Positions 26,177 through 35,148 of a stretch of DNA of 64,000 nt are shown piece after piece. Source of the DNA: Bog-473 sp963783245. GTDB taxonomy: Bacteria; Actinomycetota; Acidimicrobiia; Acidimicrobiales; RAAP-2. The stretch's first letter is position 1, and each line of letters begins with the position of its first letter. A model generated the notes under the pieces. That model saw only the letters and a list, made by a program, of their open reading frames with translations. It had not been told where the DNA came from and ran no database searches. Where the stretch lies: the NCBI GenBank assembly GCA_963783245.1, contig CAWAMS010000001.1, positions 372,001-436,000 of the forward strand, written 5' to 3'. The position numbers and the translations under genes are program-made.

Positions 26177-27772
26177 ATGCGCGAGGTTGACCAATTCGAA
26201 AAGTCGGCCCGGACCCGTTGGCGAATCGCACTTTTCACGGCGTTGCTCGGTGTCGTTCTGTCGACGGTTGCCCTTGGGGTCGGTGGTCCCTCCGTCACCG
26301 CGGCCGAGACGGCGCATACGCAGCCCTTCGGTGGTGGCGAGCTTTTCGCCGCTGATCCGAGTGGCGGGTACTGGACCGTCAATTGGCTGGGTGCGGTCAC
26401 ACCGCACGATGGTGCTCCCTCGTACGGGTCTCCCGTGCTCTCGGGGTTGACAGTCTCCAAACCGGTCATCGGCATGGCTGCCACACCCGACGGAGGCGGT
26501 TACTGGCTTGTCGGAAGTGACGGCGGCGTCTTCAGCTATGGCGATGCCGCGTATTACGGATCGACGGGGGCCATGCACCTGAACAGCCCTGTCGTTGCCA
26601 TGGCTGCCACACCCGACGGACGGGGCTACTGGCTCGTGGCCGGCGACGGCGGCATCTTCACCTTCGGCGATGCCGGGTACTTCGGATCAACCGGGGCGTT
26701 GCATCTGAACCAACCCGTCGCCGGCATGGCTGCCACACCCGACGGAAGGGGCTATTGGCTCGTGGCCAGCGACGGCGGCATCTTCACCTTCGGCGATGCC
26801 GCGTACTTCGGATCAACCGGGGCGTTGCATCTGAACCAACCCGTCATCGGCATGGCGTCGACACCCGACGGAAGGGGCTACTGGCTCGTGGCCAGCGACG
26901 GCGGCATCTTCACTTTCGGCGACGCGACATTCCAGGGGAACGGGGTGAGCGGCGTCATAGGCATCATCGTCAGCGCGGCGTCGAAATACAGCCTGGTGGA
27001 GTCCGATGGCTCCGCAATCGCGCCAATTCTCACTGGCACCTGCAATGGAACGTCGAACCCGACGCCGCCGACGGGTTCCGCTTACTCCGGCTATTCGCTG
27101 CAAAGTGCCATGACCGGCCCTCAAATAGTGGAGGACGCCGGGTCGGACGGCTATAACAACTACGCCGCAGACGGACCTTTAGTACTGCCCCCATCGGGAT
27201 GGATAGAGGCAAGTCACGTCGTCGTTACGAACAACGCCCTCGAAGAGTTGGGCTACAACGACCCGGCGCATCCCGGTGTCACCGGGGCCGGCATGAACAT
27301 CGGCAATGATCGGGTCAACGGGTATGGCGGATTTACCTATTGTTTTTCGTTGTCGGGGAGCAACTGGCAAAATGTTGCTGCAGTATTCATAGCTTGGCCG
27401 GCCGATTCCGTATGGCAAGAGGGTGAAATCGATTTTCTGGCTGGAACTCCTCCGCAACCCGGGATCGATGTCCTCCAGGTTGGAGGGTGCAACGCATCGA
27501 ACAATCCCTGCAACGTCGTGTGGCAGTCAAACTGGCCGGCCAGCCTTGGAAGTGGGCTTCATGAAGCCACCGTTCTTTGGAACCCAGTTACCGGGGATAG
27601 CTTCTATCTGGATGGGGCGCTCGTCGCCACTGTTCCACCGAGTCTCGGGGTACCGTCAACGCCGCACATTCCGGCCATGCAAATTCAGGATATGGATCAG
27701 AACAGTTCGGTTCCAGCGTCGTCCCCTTTGACGGCGTCCCTCTATTGGGTAGCAACGTACGCGTACAACTAG
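26177..27772 (+). CDS. Secreted protein: 42-residue propeller-like repeats plus GH16/lectin-like domain
   Basis: 531 residues with a signal region (LFTALLGVVLSTVALGVGG) ending near residue 45. Residues 50-260 are tandem 42-residue repeats (MAATPDGRGYWLVASDGG, IFTFGDA, YFGSTG), typical of surface proteins of Acidimicrobiia-type actinomycetes. The C-terminal 230 residues look like a concanavalin-type (GH16-like) jelly roll: AVFIAWPADSVWQEGEIDFL. The catalytic motif ExDxxE reads EIDFLA, so the acid/base Glu is missing and a binding rather than hydrolytic role is more likely. It begins with AAGGAGA upstream and is monocistronic. Confidence 0.8.
   Translation: MREVDQFEKSARTRWRIALFTALLGVVLSTVALGVGGPSVTAAETAHTQPFGGGELFAADPSGGYWTVNWLGAVTPHDGAPSYGSPVLSGLTVSKPVIGMAATPDGGGYWLVGSDGGVFSYGDAAYYGSTGAMHLNSPVVAMAATPDGRGYWLVAGDGGIFTFGDAGYFGSTGALHLNQPVAGMAATPDGRGYWLVASDGGIFTFGDAAYFGSTGALHLNQPVIGMASTPDGRGYWLVASDGGIFTFGDATFQGNGVSGVIGIIVSAASKYSLVESDGSAIAPILTGTCNGTSNPTPPTGSAYSGYSLQSAMTGPQIVEDAGSDGYNNYAADGPLVLPPSGWIEASHVVVTNNALEELGYNDPAHPGVTGAGMNIGNDRVNGYGGFTYCFSLSGSNWQNVAAVFIAWPADSVWQEGEIDFLAGTPPQPGIDVLQVGGCNASNNPCNVVWQSNWPASLGSGLHEATVLWNPVTGDSFYLDGALVATVPPSLGVPSTPHIPAMQIQDMDQNSSVPASSPLTASLYWVATYAYN
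26474..26926 (+). repeat. Tandem 126-bp coding repeats
   Basis: Copies begin at 26474, 26600, 26726 and 26852, exactly 126 bp apart, the last incomplete. The third and fourth are nearly identical at DNA level, pointing to recent duplication or ongoing homogenisation. They encode the 42-residue repeats of the protein at 26177. Confidence 0.9.
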
Positions 27773-27848
27773 AACTGCGTCGACGGGAATCCCCACCACG
27801 GGTAACCTGGGGAACTGCCGGGTCGCCCACAATCACCCGAGGATCGCA

Positions 27849-28157
27849 ATGTCTGAGACGTCGTCCGCGCTCCGAGTGCGTATCATCCACTACGAAATCG
27901 TCGCTATCGCCGAAGTGTCCCGCCACGGAATCCCCCGCGACTCGGTCGGCCTGATCATCGACGCACCTGGGGAAATCGCGATGCTCCGCTGTGTCGCCAA
28001 GGGCAAACAATTGACCGTTGTGTGTTCTGAGGAACGTATGCGGGAGCTCTTGATCAGCGGGAAAGCGAAAGACCCGCAGGGAATGATCATCACCAAGAAG
28101 GAGTTCCCGCTGGCGTGGGAAGGGTGGGGGAGCAACCCGAGGAGAACGGCCCACTAG
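27849..28157 (+). CDS. Small protein of unknown function
   Basis: 102 residues from ATG 27849, with GAGG nine bases upstream. It has alternating beta strands (LRVRIIHYEIVAIAEV, VGLIIDAPGEIAMLRCV) and two Cys residues, without membrane or signal segments. I do not know the family. It lies 76 bp after the secreted repeat protein and before a Tat-exported protein. Codon use fits its neighbours, so I think it is real. Confidence 0.55.
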   Translation: MSETSSALRVRIIHYEIVAIAEVSRHGIPRDSVGLIIDAPGEIAMLRCVAKGKQLTVVCSEERMRELLISGKAKDPQGMIITKKEFPLAWEGWGSNPRRTAH

Positions 28158-28235
28158 GGACCAAACGTGAATTGTTCGTGACGGAACGGACCCCATTCAC
28201 GATGTTTCACGATTGCGTCAACCGCCCGTGGGTAG

Positions 28236-29111
28236 GTGTTCACCTTGAGGCTGGAGCATGGAAATGTGCTTTCTCGGCGCCGGTTTCTGCAGATCACGGC
28301 CGCTTCGGCCGGCACGATCGTCATTGGAGATCTGACCCGCCACTTGGTGAGCGCCAAGGCGGAAGATCACGTCGCTCTCATGCGCGGCGTGAATTTCTAC
28401 GGGCAAGGCGTCTGGAGTCTGTCCACCGGCGACCATACGCGACAGGGGCTTTCGGATATCGCCACCATCACGCATGCGAACTGGGTGGTATTCAATCCGT
28501 TCTGGGTCTACTTCAACGGCTCAGATCCACTTGGCAGTTCGTCAGAGGCCGCCGAGGCGGGGTGGCCTCCGGATACCCCGCTTCTGTCGACCGCGTCCTA
28601 CGAGGTAGGGGACGCACTTCACGGCAGGTTCGGTGTCGGTCACTACCAGAGTTACAGGGACAGCGAACTCGAAGCGGCCATACTGTATGCCAAGCGTTTG
28701 GGTCTCAAGGTCATGCTCAAGCCGATGATCGACCCGTTTCATCCGGAAAGCACGTCGGAGTGGCGTGGCAGTCTCGATCCGGGGACGGGCCAAATTGACC
28801 TTTTCATGGAGGCGTACGCCAGATTCATGACCCACTACGCCACCATGGCTGCGGCCTACGGCGTCGACATGCTCTGCGTCGGCTGCGAGCTCAACACGCT
28901 TCTCTATGGACCGTACCCCCCACCTGAAGATGGGACGAGCGGGCAGGTCGCACAACCCAACTCGGCCAGTGGCTTTGAGATGTACGGGAACTACGCCGAC
29001 CGACCCGTTCTGGAGAGCTTATGGCGGGCCTCCAGCACCGCCCCCTATTCTGCCGGTCTCATAACCCCGGCCAACACAGCCGGCTCAGGACGCACCATCT
29101 CCCGACCTTGA
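28236..29111 (+). CDS. Tat-exported glycoside hydrolase-like TIM barrel, apparently truncated
   Basis: 291 residues from GTG 28236 (GTG 28266 is also possible). SRRRFLQITAASAG is a twin-arginine signal, so the folded protein would be exported. The body resembles GH113-type mannanase barrels: RGVNFYGQGVW, LGLKVMLKPMIDPF, and VGCELN, where the Glu would be the acid/base. After the YSAGLITPANT strand the protein stops (ISRP), where relatives continue through a 'WDALDYIGIDAY'-like strand to the nucleophile Glu. No other frame restores that part. It is therefore probably inactive, or a broken gene. Confidence 0.65.
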   Translation: MFTLRLEHGNVLSRRRFLQITAASAGTIVIGDLTRHLVSAKAEDHVALMRGVNFYGQGVWSLSTGDHTRQGLSDIATITHANWVVFNPFWVYFNGSDPLGSSSEAAEAGWPPDTPLLSTASYEVGDALHGRFGVGHYQSYRDSELEAAILYAKRLGLKVMLKPMIDPFHPESTSEWRGSLDPGTGQIDLFMEAYARFMTHYATMAAAYGVDMLCVGCELNTLLYGPYPPPEDGTSGQVAQPNSASGFEMYGNYADRPVLESLWRASSTAPYSAGLITPANTAGSGRTISRP

Positions 29112-29249
29112 CGAATCCGTGTACGATCCGCGCCAACCGTTGGATGGATTTCAGTTCGTTGCGATCAGCGGCCGACGCATTAGTGTCTGCCGCGACCCAC
29201 CAAATTTTCTGATCTCGGAAAGAGAATCACAGGATTGGAGCACGACGAG

Positions 29250-30278
29250 ATGACGCCCTACGTCCCTGTCGATGGCCGCTACAAGTCGATGCACTACCGA
29301 CGCAGTGGGCGCAGCGGGTTGCGCCTGCCGAGTCTTTCCCTTGGCCTCTGGCAGAACTTTGGTGACAGTCGGCCGCTGGAAATCCAGCGCGCCATACTGC
29401 GACGAGCATTCGACCTCGGCATCACGCACTTCGATCTGGCCAACAATTACGGACCCCCGTACGGAAGCGCCGAATCCAACTTCGGCAGGATCCTGCACTC
29501 CGATTTCCGGAACTATCGAGACGAGCTGATTATCTCGACGAAAGCAGGCTGGGATATGTGGCCCGGACCATACGGAGACCTTGGCTCTCGCAAGTACCTC
29601 ATCGCCAGCCTGGACCAGAGTCTTCAACGCATGGGTCTTGACTACGTGGATATCTACTACCACCATCACTTCGACCCCGACACGCCACTCGAAGAGACGC
29701 TTGGTGCGCTGCACGCCGTCGTTCAGCAGGGGAAGGCTCTTTACGTGGGGATTTCTTCCTACTCCGCCGAGCGCTCCACAGAGGCCATCGCGATCCTCCG
29801 TCGGCTGGGTACCCCGCTGCTGATCCACCAGCCGTCCTATTCGATGCTCAACCGTTGGATCGAAGAGAGCCTCCTGGACGTCCTCGGAGAGGCTGGTGTC
29901 GGTTGCATCGGGTTCTCACCATTGGCGCAGGGCCTCCTCACGGACCGATATCTCGAGGGCGTCCCCGAAGGTTCCCGTGCCTCGCGGGTAGGTTCTCTGA
30001 CTCCCCAGATGCTCAGCGCCGAGAACCTCTCTCGTATCCGGGCCTTGCATGCGATCGCACAACGGCGCGGACAGCAGCTCGCCCAGTTGGCGCTCGCCTG
30101 GGCGCTTCGCGACCCGCGCATGACGTCGCTCGTGATAGGCGCCAGCAGTGTCGCTCAGTTGGAACAGAACGTCGCCTCCCTCGACAACAGCGACTTCTCC
30201 GCCGAGGAGCTGGCGGAAATCGATCAGCATGCGGTCGAGGGCGACATCGATCTGTGGCGAAGTGTGGCGACGAGTTGA
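29250..30278 (+). CDS. Aldo/keto reductase, YghZ/Gpr-like
   Basis: 342 residues from ATG 29250, with GGAG nine bases upstream. It matches the glyceraldehyde-3-phosphate reductase-like AKR branch (YRRSGRSGLRLPSLSLGLW, DLANNYGPPYGSAE, KAGWDMWPGPYGD). The catalytic tetrad is visible as Asp and Tyr in DLANNY, Lys in STKAGW and His in YYHHHF. NADPH is bound through the C-terminal GASSVAQLEQN loop. The likely role is reduction of aldehydes such as methylglyoxal or sugar aldehydes. A hairpin follows 19 bases after the stop. Confidence 0.9.
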   Translation: MTPYVPVDGRYKSMHYRRSGRSGLRLPSLSLGLWQNFGDSRPLEIQRAILRRAFDLGITHFDLANNYGPPYGSAESNFGRILHSDFRNYRDELIISTKAGWDMWPGPYGDLGSRKYLIASLDQSLQRMGLDYVDIYYHHHFDPDTPLEETLGALHAVVQQGKALYVGISSYSAERSTEAIAILRRLGTPLLIHQPSYSMLNRWIEESLLDVLGEAGVGCIGFSPLAQGLLTDRYLEGVPEGSRASRVGSLTPQMLSAENLSRIRALHAIAQRRGQQLAQLALAWALRDPRMTSLVIGASSVAQLEQNVASLDNSDFSAEELAEIDQHAVEGDIDLWRSVATS

Positions 30279-30296
30279 GGGACACGCGAGCAGCTC

Positions 30297-30315
30297 ACCG
30301 TTGTGGGTCAACGGT
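30297..30315 (+). terminator. Short inverted repeat after the aldo/keto reductase gene
   Basis: ACCGTTG and CAACGGT pair around a five-base loop, 19 bases after the stop codon at 30278. It could end transcription or stabilise the 3' end. No T-run follows. Confidence 0.35.
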
Positions 30316-30508
30316 CGTCGCCGCCTCCGAACGGTGAAGACTGAATACGTCGGGCTCGAGGAGACGAACGCCACGGCATTTCACCAGCCTGGCCCGCATC
30401 GGGTCAGTGTGGACACTCCGAACAACGAGACCGTGTTTGGTGGAAGACTGGGCCGGGAATGAGGGAACTCCCAGGTGCGAATTTGTTGGTTGAACAGGAA
30501 GGACGGCC

Positions 30509-31765
30509 GTGGAACACGACGAAATGATCCTCATAAGCATTGACGACCATGTGATCGAGCCCCGCAACATGTTCGATGCACACGTGCCCGCTCGGTGGAG
30601 GGACCGGGCTCCGCGCAGCGTGCTGAACGAACAAGGTATCGAACGGTGGCAATTCGAAGGTATCGAGAGCGGCTCGGGCAGTCTCAATGCCGTGGTGGGT
30701 TGGCCCAAGGAGGATTGGGGGATGGACCCCACCACGTACTCGGAAATGCGGCCCGGTGCCTACGACATCCATGAGCGGGTGCGCGACATGAATCGCAACG
30801 GGATTCTGGCATCCATGTGCTTCCCGTCCTTCGTCGGGTTCAGCGGGGGGTTCTTCCAGCAAAGCAAAGACAAGGAATTGGCGCTGGTCATGACCCAGGC
30901 CTACAACGATTGGCACATCGATGAGTGGGCTGCTGCGTACCCGGGGCGGTTCATTCCGCTGGCCATTCCCCCTGTGTGGGATCCGCTGGCCCTGGCCGAC
31001 GAGGTCCGGCGGGTCGCCGCCAAGGGATGTCGGGCCATGACGATGCCCGAGCTTCCGCACATGCAGGGTCTTCCGAGCTACCACAACCTTGAGTACTGGG
31101 CGCCCTTTTTCACCGCGGCGTCCGAGGAGCAGGTTGTGATGTGTCTCCACATCGGCCAGGGCTTCTCGGCGATCAATTCTCCCGTAGACGCCCCGATCGA
31201 CAACCTGATAATCCTCGCAACACAGGTTTCGACCTTGGCGGCACAGGATCTCCTCTGGGGTCCCGCGTTCAAGGAATTCCCAGATCTCAAAGTGGCCTGG
31301 TCCGAGGCTGGTATCGGTTGGATACCCTTCTACCTGAACCGGTGCGATCGGCACTACTCGAATCAGACCTGGCTGGGGCACGATTTTGGCGACAAGCTCC
31401 CGAGCGACATCTTTCGGGAGCACTCCTTGGCCTGCTATGTCACCGATCCGGCAGCCCTGAGGATCCGTGACGTCATTGGCATCGACATCATCGCCTGGGA
31501 GTGCGACTACCCCCACTCGGACTCGATCTTCCCCAATGCGCCCGAGTTCGTGCACGCCGAGCTGCTCGCCGCCGGGTGCAGTGACGAAGAAATAGACAAG
31601 ATCACGTGGCAGAACACATGCCGATTCTTCGGGTACCAGCCATTCGCACACATTGACAAGGGCTCCTCGTCCGTGGGCGCCTTGCGGGAACTCGCCCGCG
31701 ATGTCGACACCACCATCCGGACCAAGCATGAGTGGCGGGACCTGTACGAAGCCCAGGCCAGCTGA
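30509..31765 (+). CDS. Amidohydro_2 family metal-dependent hydrolase
   Basis: 418 residues from GTG 30509, behind GGAAGGA. SIDDHVIEP is the N-terminal metal motif and ECDYPHSDSIFPNAP carries the conserved Asp. The leader MEHDEMILISIDDHVIEP is typical of a subgroup frequent in actinobacterial catabolic clusters. It is closely similar in motif layout to the gene at 2120 (YNDWHIDEW versus YNDWIIDEW). A 230 bp gap separates it from the AKR gene, so it may have its own promoter. Hydrolysis or decarboxylation of an unknown acid is expected. Confidence 0.87.
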   Translation: MEHDEMILISIDDHVIEPRNMFDAHVPARWRDRAPRSVLNEQGIERWQFEGIESGSGSLNAVVGWPKEDWGMDPTTYSEMRPGAYDIHERVRDMNRNGILASMCFPSFVGFSGGFFQQSKDKELALVMTQAYNDWHIDEWAAAYPGRFIPLAIPPVWDPLALADEVRRVAAKGCRAMTMPELPHMQGLPSYHNLEYWAPFFTAASEEQVVMCLHIGQGFSAINSPVDAPIDNLIILATQVSTLAAQDLLWGPAFKEFPDLKVAWSEAGIGWIPFYLNRCDRHYSNQTWLGHDFGDKLPSDIFREHSLACYVTDPAALRIRDVIGIDIIAWECDYPHSDSIFPNAPEFVHAELLAAGCSDEEIDKITWQNTCRFFGYQPFAHIDKGSSSVGALRELARDVDTTIRTKHEWRDLYEAQAS

Positions 31766-31792
31766 GACAGCGGCGTGTCCGGACGCCTCCAG

Positions 31793-32020
31793 ATGACTGA
31801 CGAGGAGACGAGCGAAGTCGATATTGACGACATCGTGCTGCACTCGATCGATCCGGTCCCCGTTGCCTCGCTGCGGCCCGGGCGCGGATTCGCCCAGGTG
31901 TTCGTCCCGTCAAGGTCCACTCCGCTCGAAGGGGACGAGGCTCCGGACGCGCAGATCCCACGTGCCGCGCTCTGGGCGATGAAGTACCGCTGGCACCTCC
32001 GTTGGGGCGGATCACGCTGA
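31793..32020 (+). CDS. Possible small acidic protein, unknown
   Basis: 75 codons from ATG 31793 (a GTG at 31775 is an alternative). Acidic N-terminus (MTDEETSEVDIDDIVLHS) and basic end (KYRWHLRWGGSR). No family is recognised and the ribosome site is weak. It lies just after the amidohydrolase gene and may be a remnant. Confidence 0.3.
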   Translation: MTDEETSEVDIDDIVLHSIDPVPVASLRPGRGFAQVFVPSRSTPLEGDEAPDAQIPRAALWAMKYRWHLRWGGSR

Positions 32021-32045
32021 GTAGTTCGAAGAGGTTACCGACGAC

Positions 32046-32231
32046 GTGGGGGAAGTCACTGGCATCTTCTCCGACGCGGACAACCTTTCCTTGTGCAGCG
32101 TGTACGAGGCTACCGATGCAGTATCCAATGTCCTCCTGGTCGAGGACTATGCAGGGGCCGCCGACGTGCCCGCTGAATACCTGCCGGCGCATCCGCGGAT
32201 CCGGTTCTCCGACGAACCGGGAGAGGAATAG
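32046..32231 (+). CDS. Possible small acidic protein or remnant
   Basis: 61 codons from GTG 32046. The frame also reads FEEVTDD upstream before a stop, so coding-like sequence extends past the start. ADNLSLCSVYEATDAVSN recalls the C-Y-E-A core of DUF4242 proteins, but this is too short to assign. Together with 31793-32020 it fills the 617 bp before the phosphatase gene. Confidence 0.3.
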   Translation: MGEVTGIFSDADNLSLCSVYEATDAVSNVLLVEDYAGAADVPAEYLPAHPRIRFSDEPGEE

Positions 32232-32382
32232 CTTCCCAGCTGCCTGGACCGGATTCTGCCTGACGTCGCAGGGGCGACGGGCGGGTGACATCCACGTAAT
32301 GCGGCGGTGAACCATGGGTGAACGATGTGCCGAGCAAAGGGGGCTGGCTCCACATTCGGTTCTGAACGAGCATGATGTTCGC

Positions 32383-33144
32383 ATGGACACACGCGAGCGA
32401 CTCCTGCCCCTGGCCGGCGCCAGCAACTTCCGGGACATCGGGGGCTATCCCACGACTGACGGCGGCATGACCCGATGGGGACAGCTCTTTCGCAGCGACA
32501 CGCTGCACGAGTTGACCGAAGCTGATCTTCAGGTTCTCCACGGAGTGGGGCTCGCGAGCGTCATCGATCTGCGTACCGCGACCGAACTCGAGCGCTCTGG
32601 CCGAGGCCTACTGGGCAAGGAGGCGGTGACCTACTTGCACGCCTCGGTGCTCCAGGAGGAGGGGGGAGAATCCGTCGCCATCCCTGCCCCGTCCGACGAT
32701 GACCCGGCGGAGCGCTACCTGTGGTACCTCGAGGTCGGCCGCCGCGCGCTGAGCGAAGCACTCACCATGATCGCCGAACCGGGGAACCGACCGTTGGTCT
32801 TCCACTGTGCCGCAGGCAAGGATCGGACGGGAGTCCTGGCCGCCCTGATTCTGGACATACTGGGGGTGGAGCATCCGGTGATCGTCGACGATTACGCCAT
32901 TACGGCGACCCGCATGGAACTGATCTTGGACCGCCTGCGCCGCGATCCGGTGTGGGGTATGTCTGTCGCGGAGATTCCACCCGGACGTGTGCTGGCGGAG
33001 GGGACGACCATGGCGCGCTTCCTCGACCTTCTCCATGAGCGACACGGGGGAGCACGTCAGTGGGCACTGGCCGCCGGGGTTCCCCAGCGGAGCCTGAACG
33101 AGATGACCGCGCAGTTGGTGGATCGCGGCGGGTCGACCGCGTAG
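32383..33144 (+). CDS. Tyrosine-protein phosphatase (Y_phosphatase3, MptpB-like)
   Basis: 253 residues from ATG 32383. NFRDIGGYPTTDG and the P-loop HCAAGKDRTG (Cys nucleophile and Arg) define the atypical tyrosine/lipid phosphatases of the MptpB type. DLRT is the family's upstream strand. No signal peptide is visible. Relatives dephosphorylate phosphotyrosine and phosphoinositides, and the cellular role here is not known. It is convergent with the YihY gene, 23 bp away. Confidence 0.9.
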   Translation: MDTRERLLPLAGASNFRDIGGYPTTDGGMTRWGQLFRSDTLHELTEADLQVLHGVGLASVIDLRTATELERSGRGLLGKEAVTYLHASVLQEEGGESVAIPAPSDDDPAERYLWYLEVGRRALSEALTMIAEPGNRPLVFHCAAGKDRTGVLAALILDILGVEHPVIVDDYAITATRMELILDRLRRDPVWGMSVAEIPPGRVLAEGTTMARFLDLLHERHGGARQWALAAGVPQRSLNEMTAQLVDRGGSTA

Positions 33145-33167
33145 CGGCGGCGGGAATGATCCTGCTC

Positions 33168-34094
33168 TTACGCCGGCGCTCGTGCCGCAGCTTGGCGCTC
33201 GAAGGCCGCGTTGATCTCGCCGCCGAGCAGGATGGCTATGCCGGTCAGGTAGAGCCAGATGATCAGGATCGCCACCCCTGCGAAGGCCCCGTACGTCTTG
33301 ACGTACGACCCGGAGATAGTTGTGTAGAGGGAGAAACCCAACGAAATGACCGCCCACATCACAGTGCCGACGAGCGTGCCGGGCGTTATCCACCGCCATT
33401 GTGGATGAGGTTTGTCCGGCGCGGCGTAGTAGAGCACCGAGAACAGCAGACCCACCAACGCCAGGGCGACGATCCAGCGCACAACGGTCCACCCGACGAG
33501 AAATGCACTCCCTCCAAAGGGAAGAGCGTCCTCAACTTCTTGGCCGATTGATTGGCCGAATACGATCAGCGCCGAAGCTCCGCCACCGAGGAGGGCAGCT
33601 GCCAGTAGCAGCGGCAGTGCGCGCAACCGTTTGGACGCGACGGATCGGTCCTGACCGACTCCATACGCCATGTCGAGGCCCTCTTCGACCTGCACCATGC
33701 CAGAGGTGGCACTCCATATGGCCACGACTCCTGCGAGCGCGATCGCCACGATTGCGCCAGTGGAGTTCTTCTCCGAATGGTCGATTGCACCGGTGAAGAC
33801 ATCCGCCGCGCCGGCCGGGAGTGCCTTCGTTGTTCCATTGATGAGTGCGACGGTGACGTGGCGTGGCACATTGACCAGGGCGGATACGGCGAGCAGTGCG
33901 ATGATGATCGGGAACAACGCCAGAAACCATCGGAAGGCGAAACTTCCCGCGGCCACCGTGATTCTGTCCGTCTTCATGTGAGCCTTGGCGGATCCCAGAG
34001 CCGACTTCCAGTCGGCCAGAAGTCCTCGCCGGTGCCCTGATTCTGTTTCCTGCGTGTCCGTCGCCGCCACGTAGGCTCGACCTCCGATGCTCAT
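33168..34094 (-). CDS. YihY/BrkB-family inner membrane protein
   Basis: 308 residues from ATG 34094; starts at 34124 or further upstream remain possible. Six predicted membrane helices: FAFRWFLALFPIIIALLAV, GAIVAIALAGVVAIWSA, ALPLLLAAALLGGGASALIV, WTVVRWIVALALVGLLFSVL, GTLVGTVMWAVISLGFSLY and FAGVAILIIWLYLTGIAIL (quoted in parts). The family (formerly annotated RNase BN) is of unknown function, perhaps transport or export. The last helix followed by GGEINAAFE is the family signature. It is divergent from the MDR gene. Confidence 0.9.
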   Translation of the reverse strand: MSIGGRAYVAATDTQETESGHRRGLLADWKSALGSAKAHMKTDRITVAAGSFAFRWFLALFPIIIALLAVSALVNVPRHVTVALINGTTKALPAGAADVFTGAIDHSEKNSTGAIVAIALAGVVAIWSATSGMVQVEEGLDMAYGVGQDRSVASKRLRALPLLLAAALLGGGASALIVFGQSIGQEVEDALPFGGSAFLVGWTVVRWIVALALVGLLFSVLYYAAPDKPHPQWRWITPGTLVGTVMWAVISLGFSLYTTISGSYVKTYGAFAGVAILIIWLYLTGIAILLGGEINAAFERQAAARAPA

Positions 34095-34193
34095 AGTTCT
34101 GCGGACCCCGTAGCTTCGCACCATTACGCTCAATGTCGATTGATGCGTACGTTCGTGGCGTCGCGCAGCTGGGACTTCCTGAAAGGACACGTG

Positions 34194-35141
34194 ATGAGAG
34201 CAGTTGGCCTGACAGAATTCGGAGGGCCCGATGTCCTTCAGGTCCTCGACGTCCCTGAACCAATGCCCGGACCGGGCGAGGTCCGCATCCGCGTCCATGC
34301 CGCTGCCGTCAACCCGACGGATACCGGGTTCCGTTCGGGGGCTGCTGCGGCGCGACTCGAAGGCCGTCCCACACCGTATGTGCCGGGGATGGATGCGTCA
34401 GGCGTCGTCGAGATGATCGGACCAGGGGTGGAGACCTCGTTGCAGGTCGGCGATCGCGTGATGGCAGTGGTCCTCCCCTACGGGCCGAACGGGGGTGCCT
34501 ATGCCGACCTCCTCGTCGTCCCTGCAGCCTCAGTCGTACCGGCGCCCGCCGGACTCGACCTCACAGCCGCGTCGACCATTTTGATGAATGCCTTGACCGC
34601 CCGACTCGCTCTTGACGATCTCGGCATTCCCAAGGGAGGGACGGTGGCTGTGACCGGCGCCGCGGGCGCCTTCGGGGGCTACGCCGTGCAGCTGGCCAAG
34701 GCAGACGGGCTCGTGGTCATCGCCGACGCGTCGTCAGCTGACGAGGAGCTCGTCGCAGGGTTGGGCGCGGACGAGGTCGTTCGCCGCGGAGATGATGTCG
34801 CCTCACGGATCCGCACGTTCGCCCCGGGCGGCGTCGACGGCGTCATCGACGGCGCTCTCTTGCATGAGCTCGTGCTGCCCGCTATCCGCGACGGGGGTGG
34901 CCTGGCGGTCGTCCGCGGCTGGGAAGGACCGAGCGAACGGGGTATCACCATTTTTCCGGTTTGGGTCAGGCGTGCGCTCACCGATACGGCGCGTCTGACC
35001 GAACTACGGGACCTCACGGAGGCGGGGACGCTCACGGCGCGGGTGGCCGATGTCCTTCCGGCAGATCAGGCCGCCGAGGCACACCGTCGACTCGAAGCGG
35101 GAGGGGTGCGCGGTCGCATCGTTCTGGATTTCACCACGTAG
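34194..35141 (+). CDS. NADP-dependent oxidoreductase, MDR (quinone-reductase-like) family
   Basis: 315 residues from ATG 34194, behind AAAGGA. GroES-like N-terminal half (VPEPMPGPGEVRIRVHAAAVNPTD, in parts) and a Rossmann half with VTGAAGAFGGYAVQLAK for NADPH. The structural and catalytic zinc Cys residues of alcohol dehydrogenases are absent, so it is of the zeta-crystallin/quinone-reductase type. The substrate is likely an enone or quinone. It is convergent with the DUF2889 gene, with a 7 bp gap. Confidence 0.88.
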   Translation: MRAVGLTEFGGPDVLQVLDVPEPMPGPGEVRIRVHAAAVNPTDTGFRSGAAAARLEGRPTPYVPGMDASGVVEMIGPGVETSLQVGDRVMAVVLPYGPNGGAYADLLVVPAASVVPAPAGLDLTAASTILMNALTARLALDDLGIPKGGTVAVTGAAGAFGGYAVQLAKADGLVVIADASSADEELVAGLGADEVVRRGDDVASRIRTFAPGGVDGVIDGALLHELVLPAIRDGGGLAVVRGWEGPSERGITIFPVWVRRALTDTARLTELRDLTEAGTLTARVADVLPADQAAEAHRRLEAGGVRGRIVLDFTT

Positions 35142-35148
35142 GAGAGCG

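Noticed and set aside
26474..26926. CRISPR array suggested by regular spacing of repeats
   Set aside because: The repeats are 126 bp, in frame and coding, with no unique spacers.
30404..31843. A 479-codon minus-strand open frame opposite the amidohydrolase at 30509
   Set aside because: It mirrors the real gene and has no recognisable domain or ribosome site.
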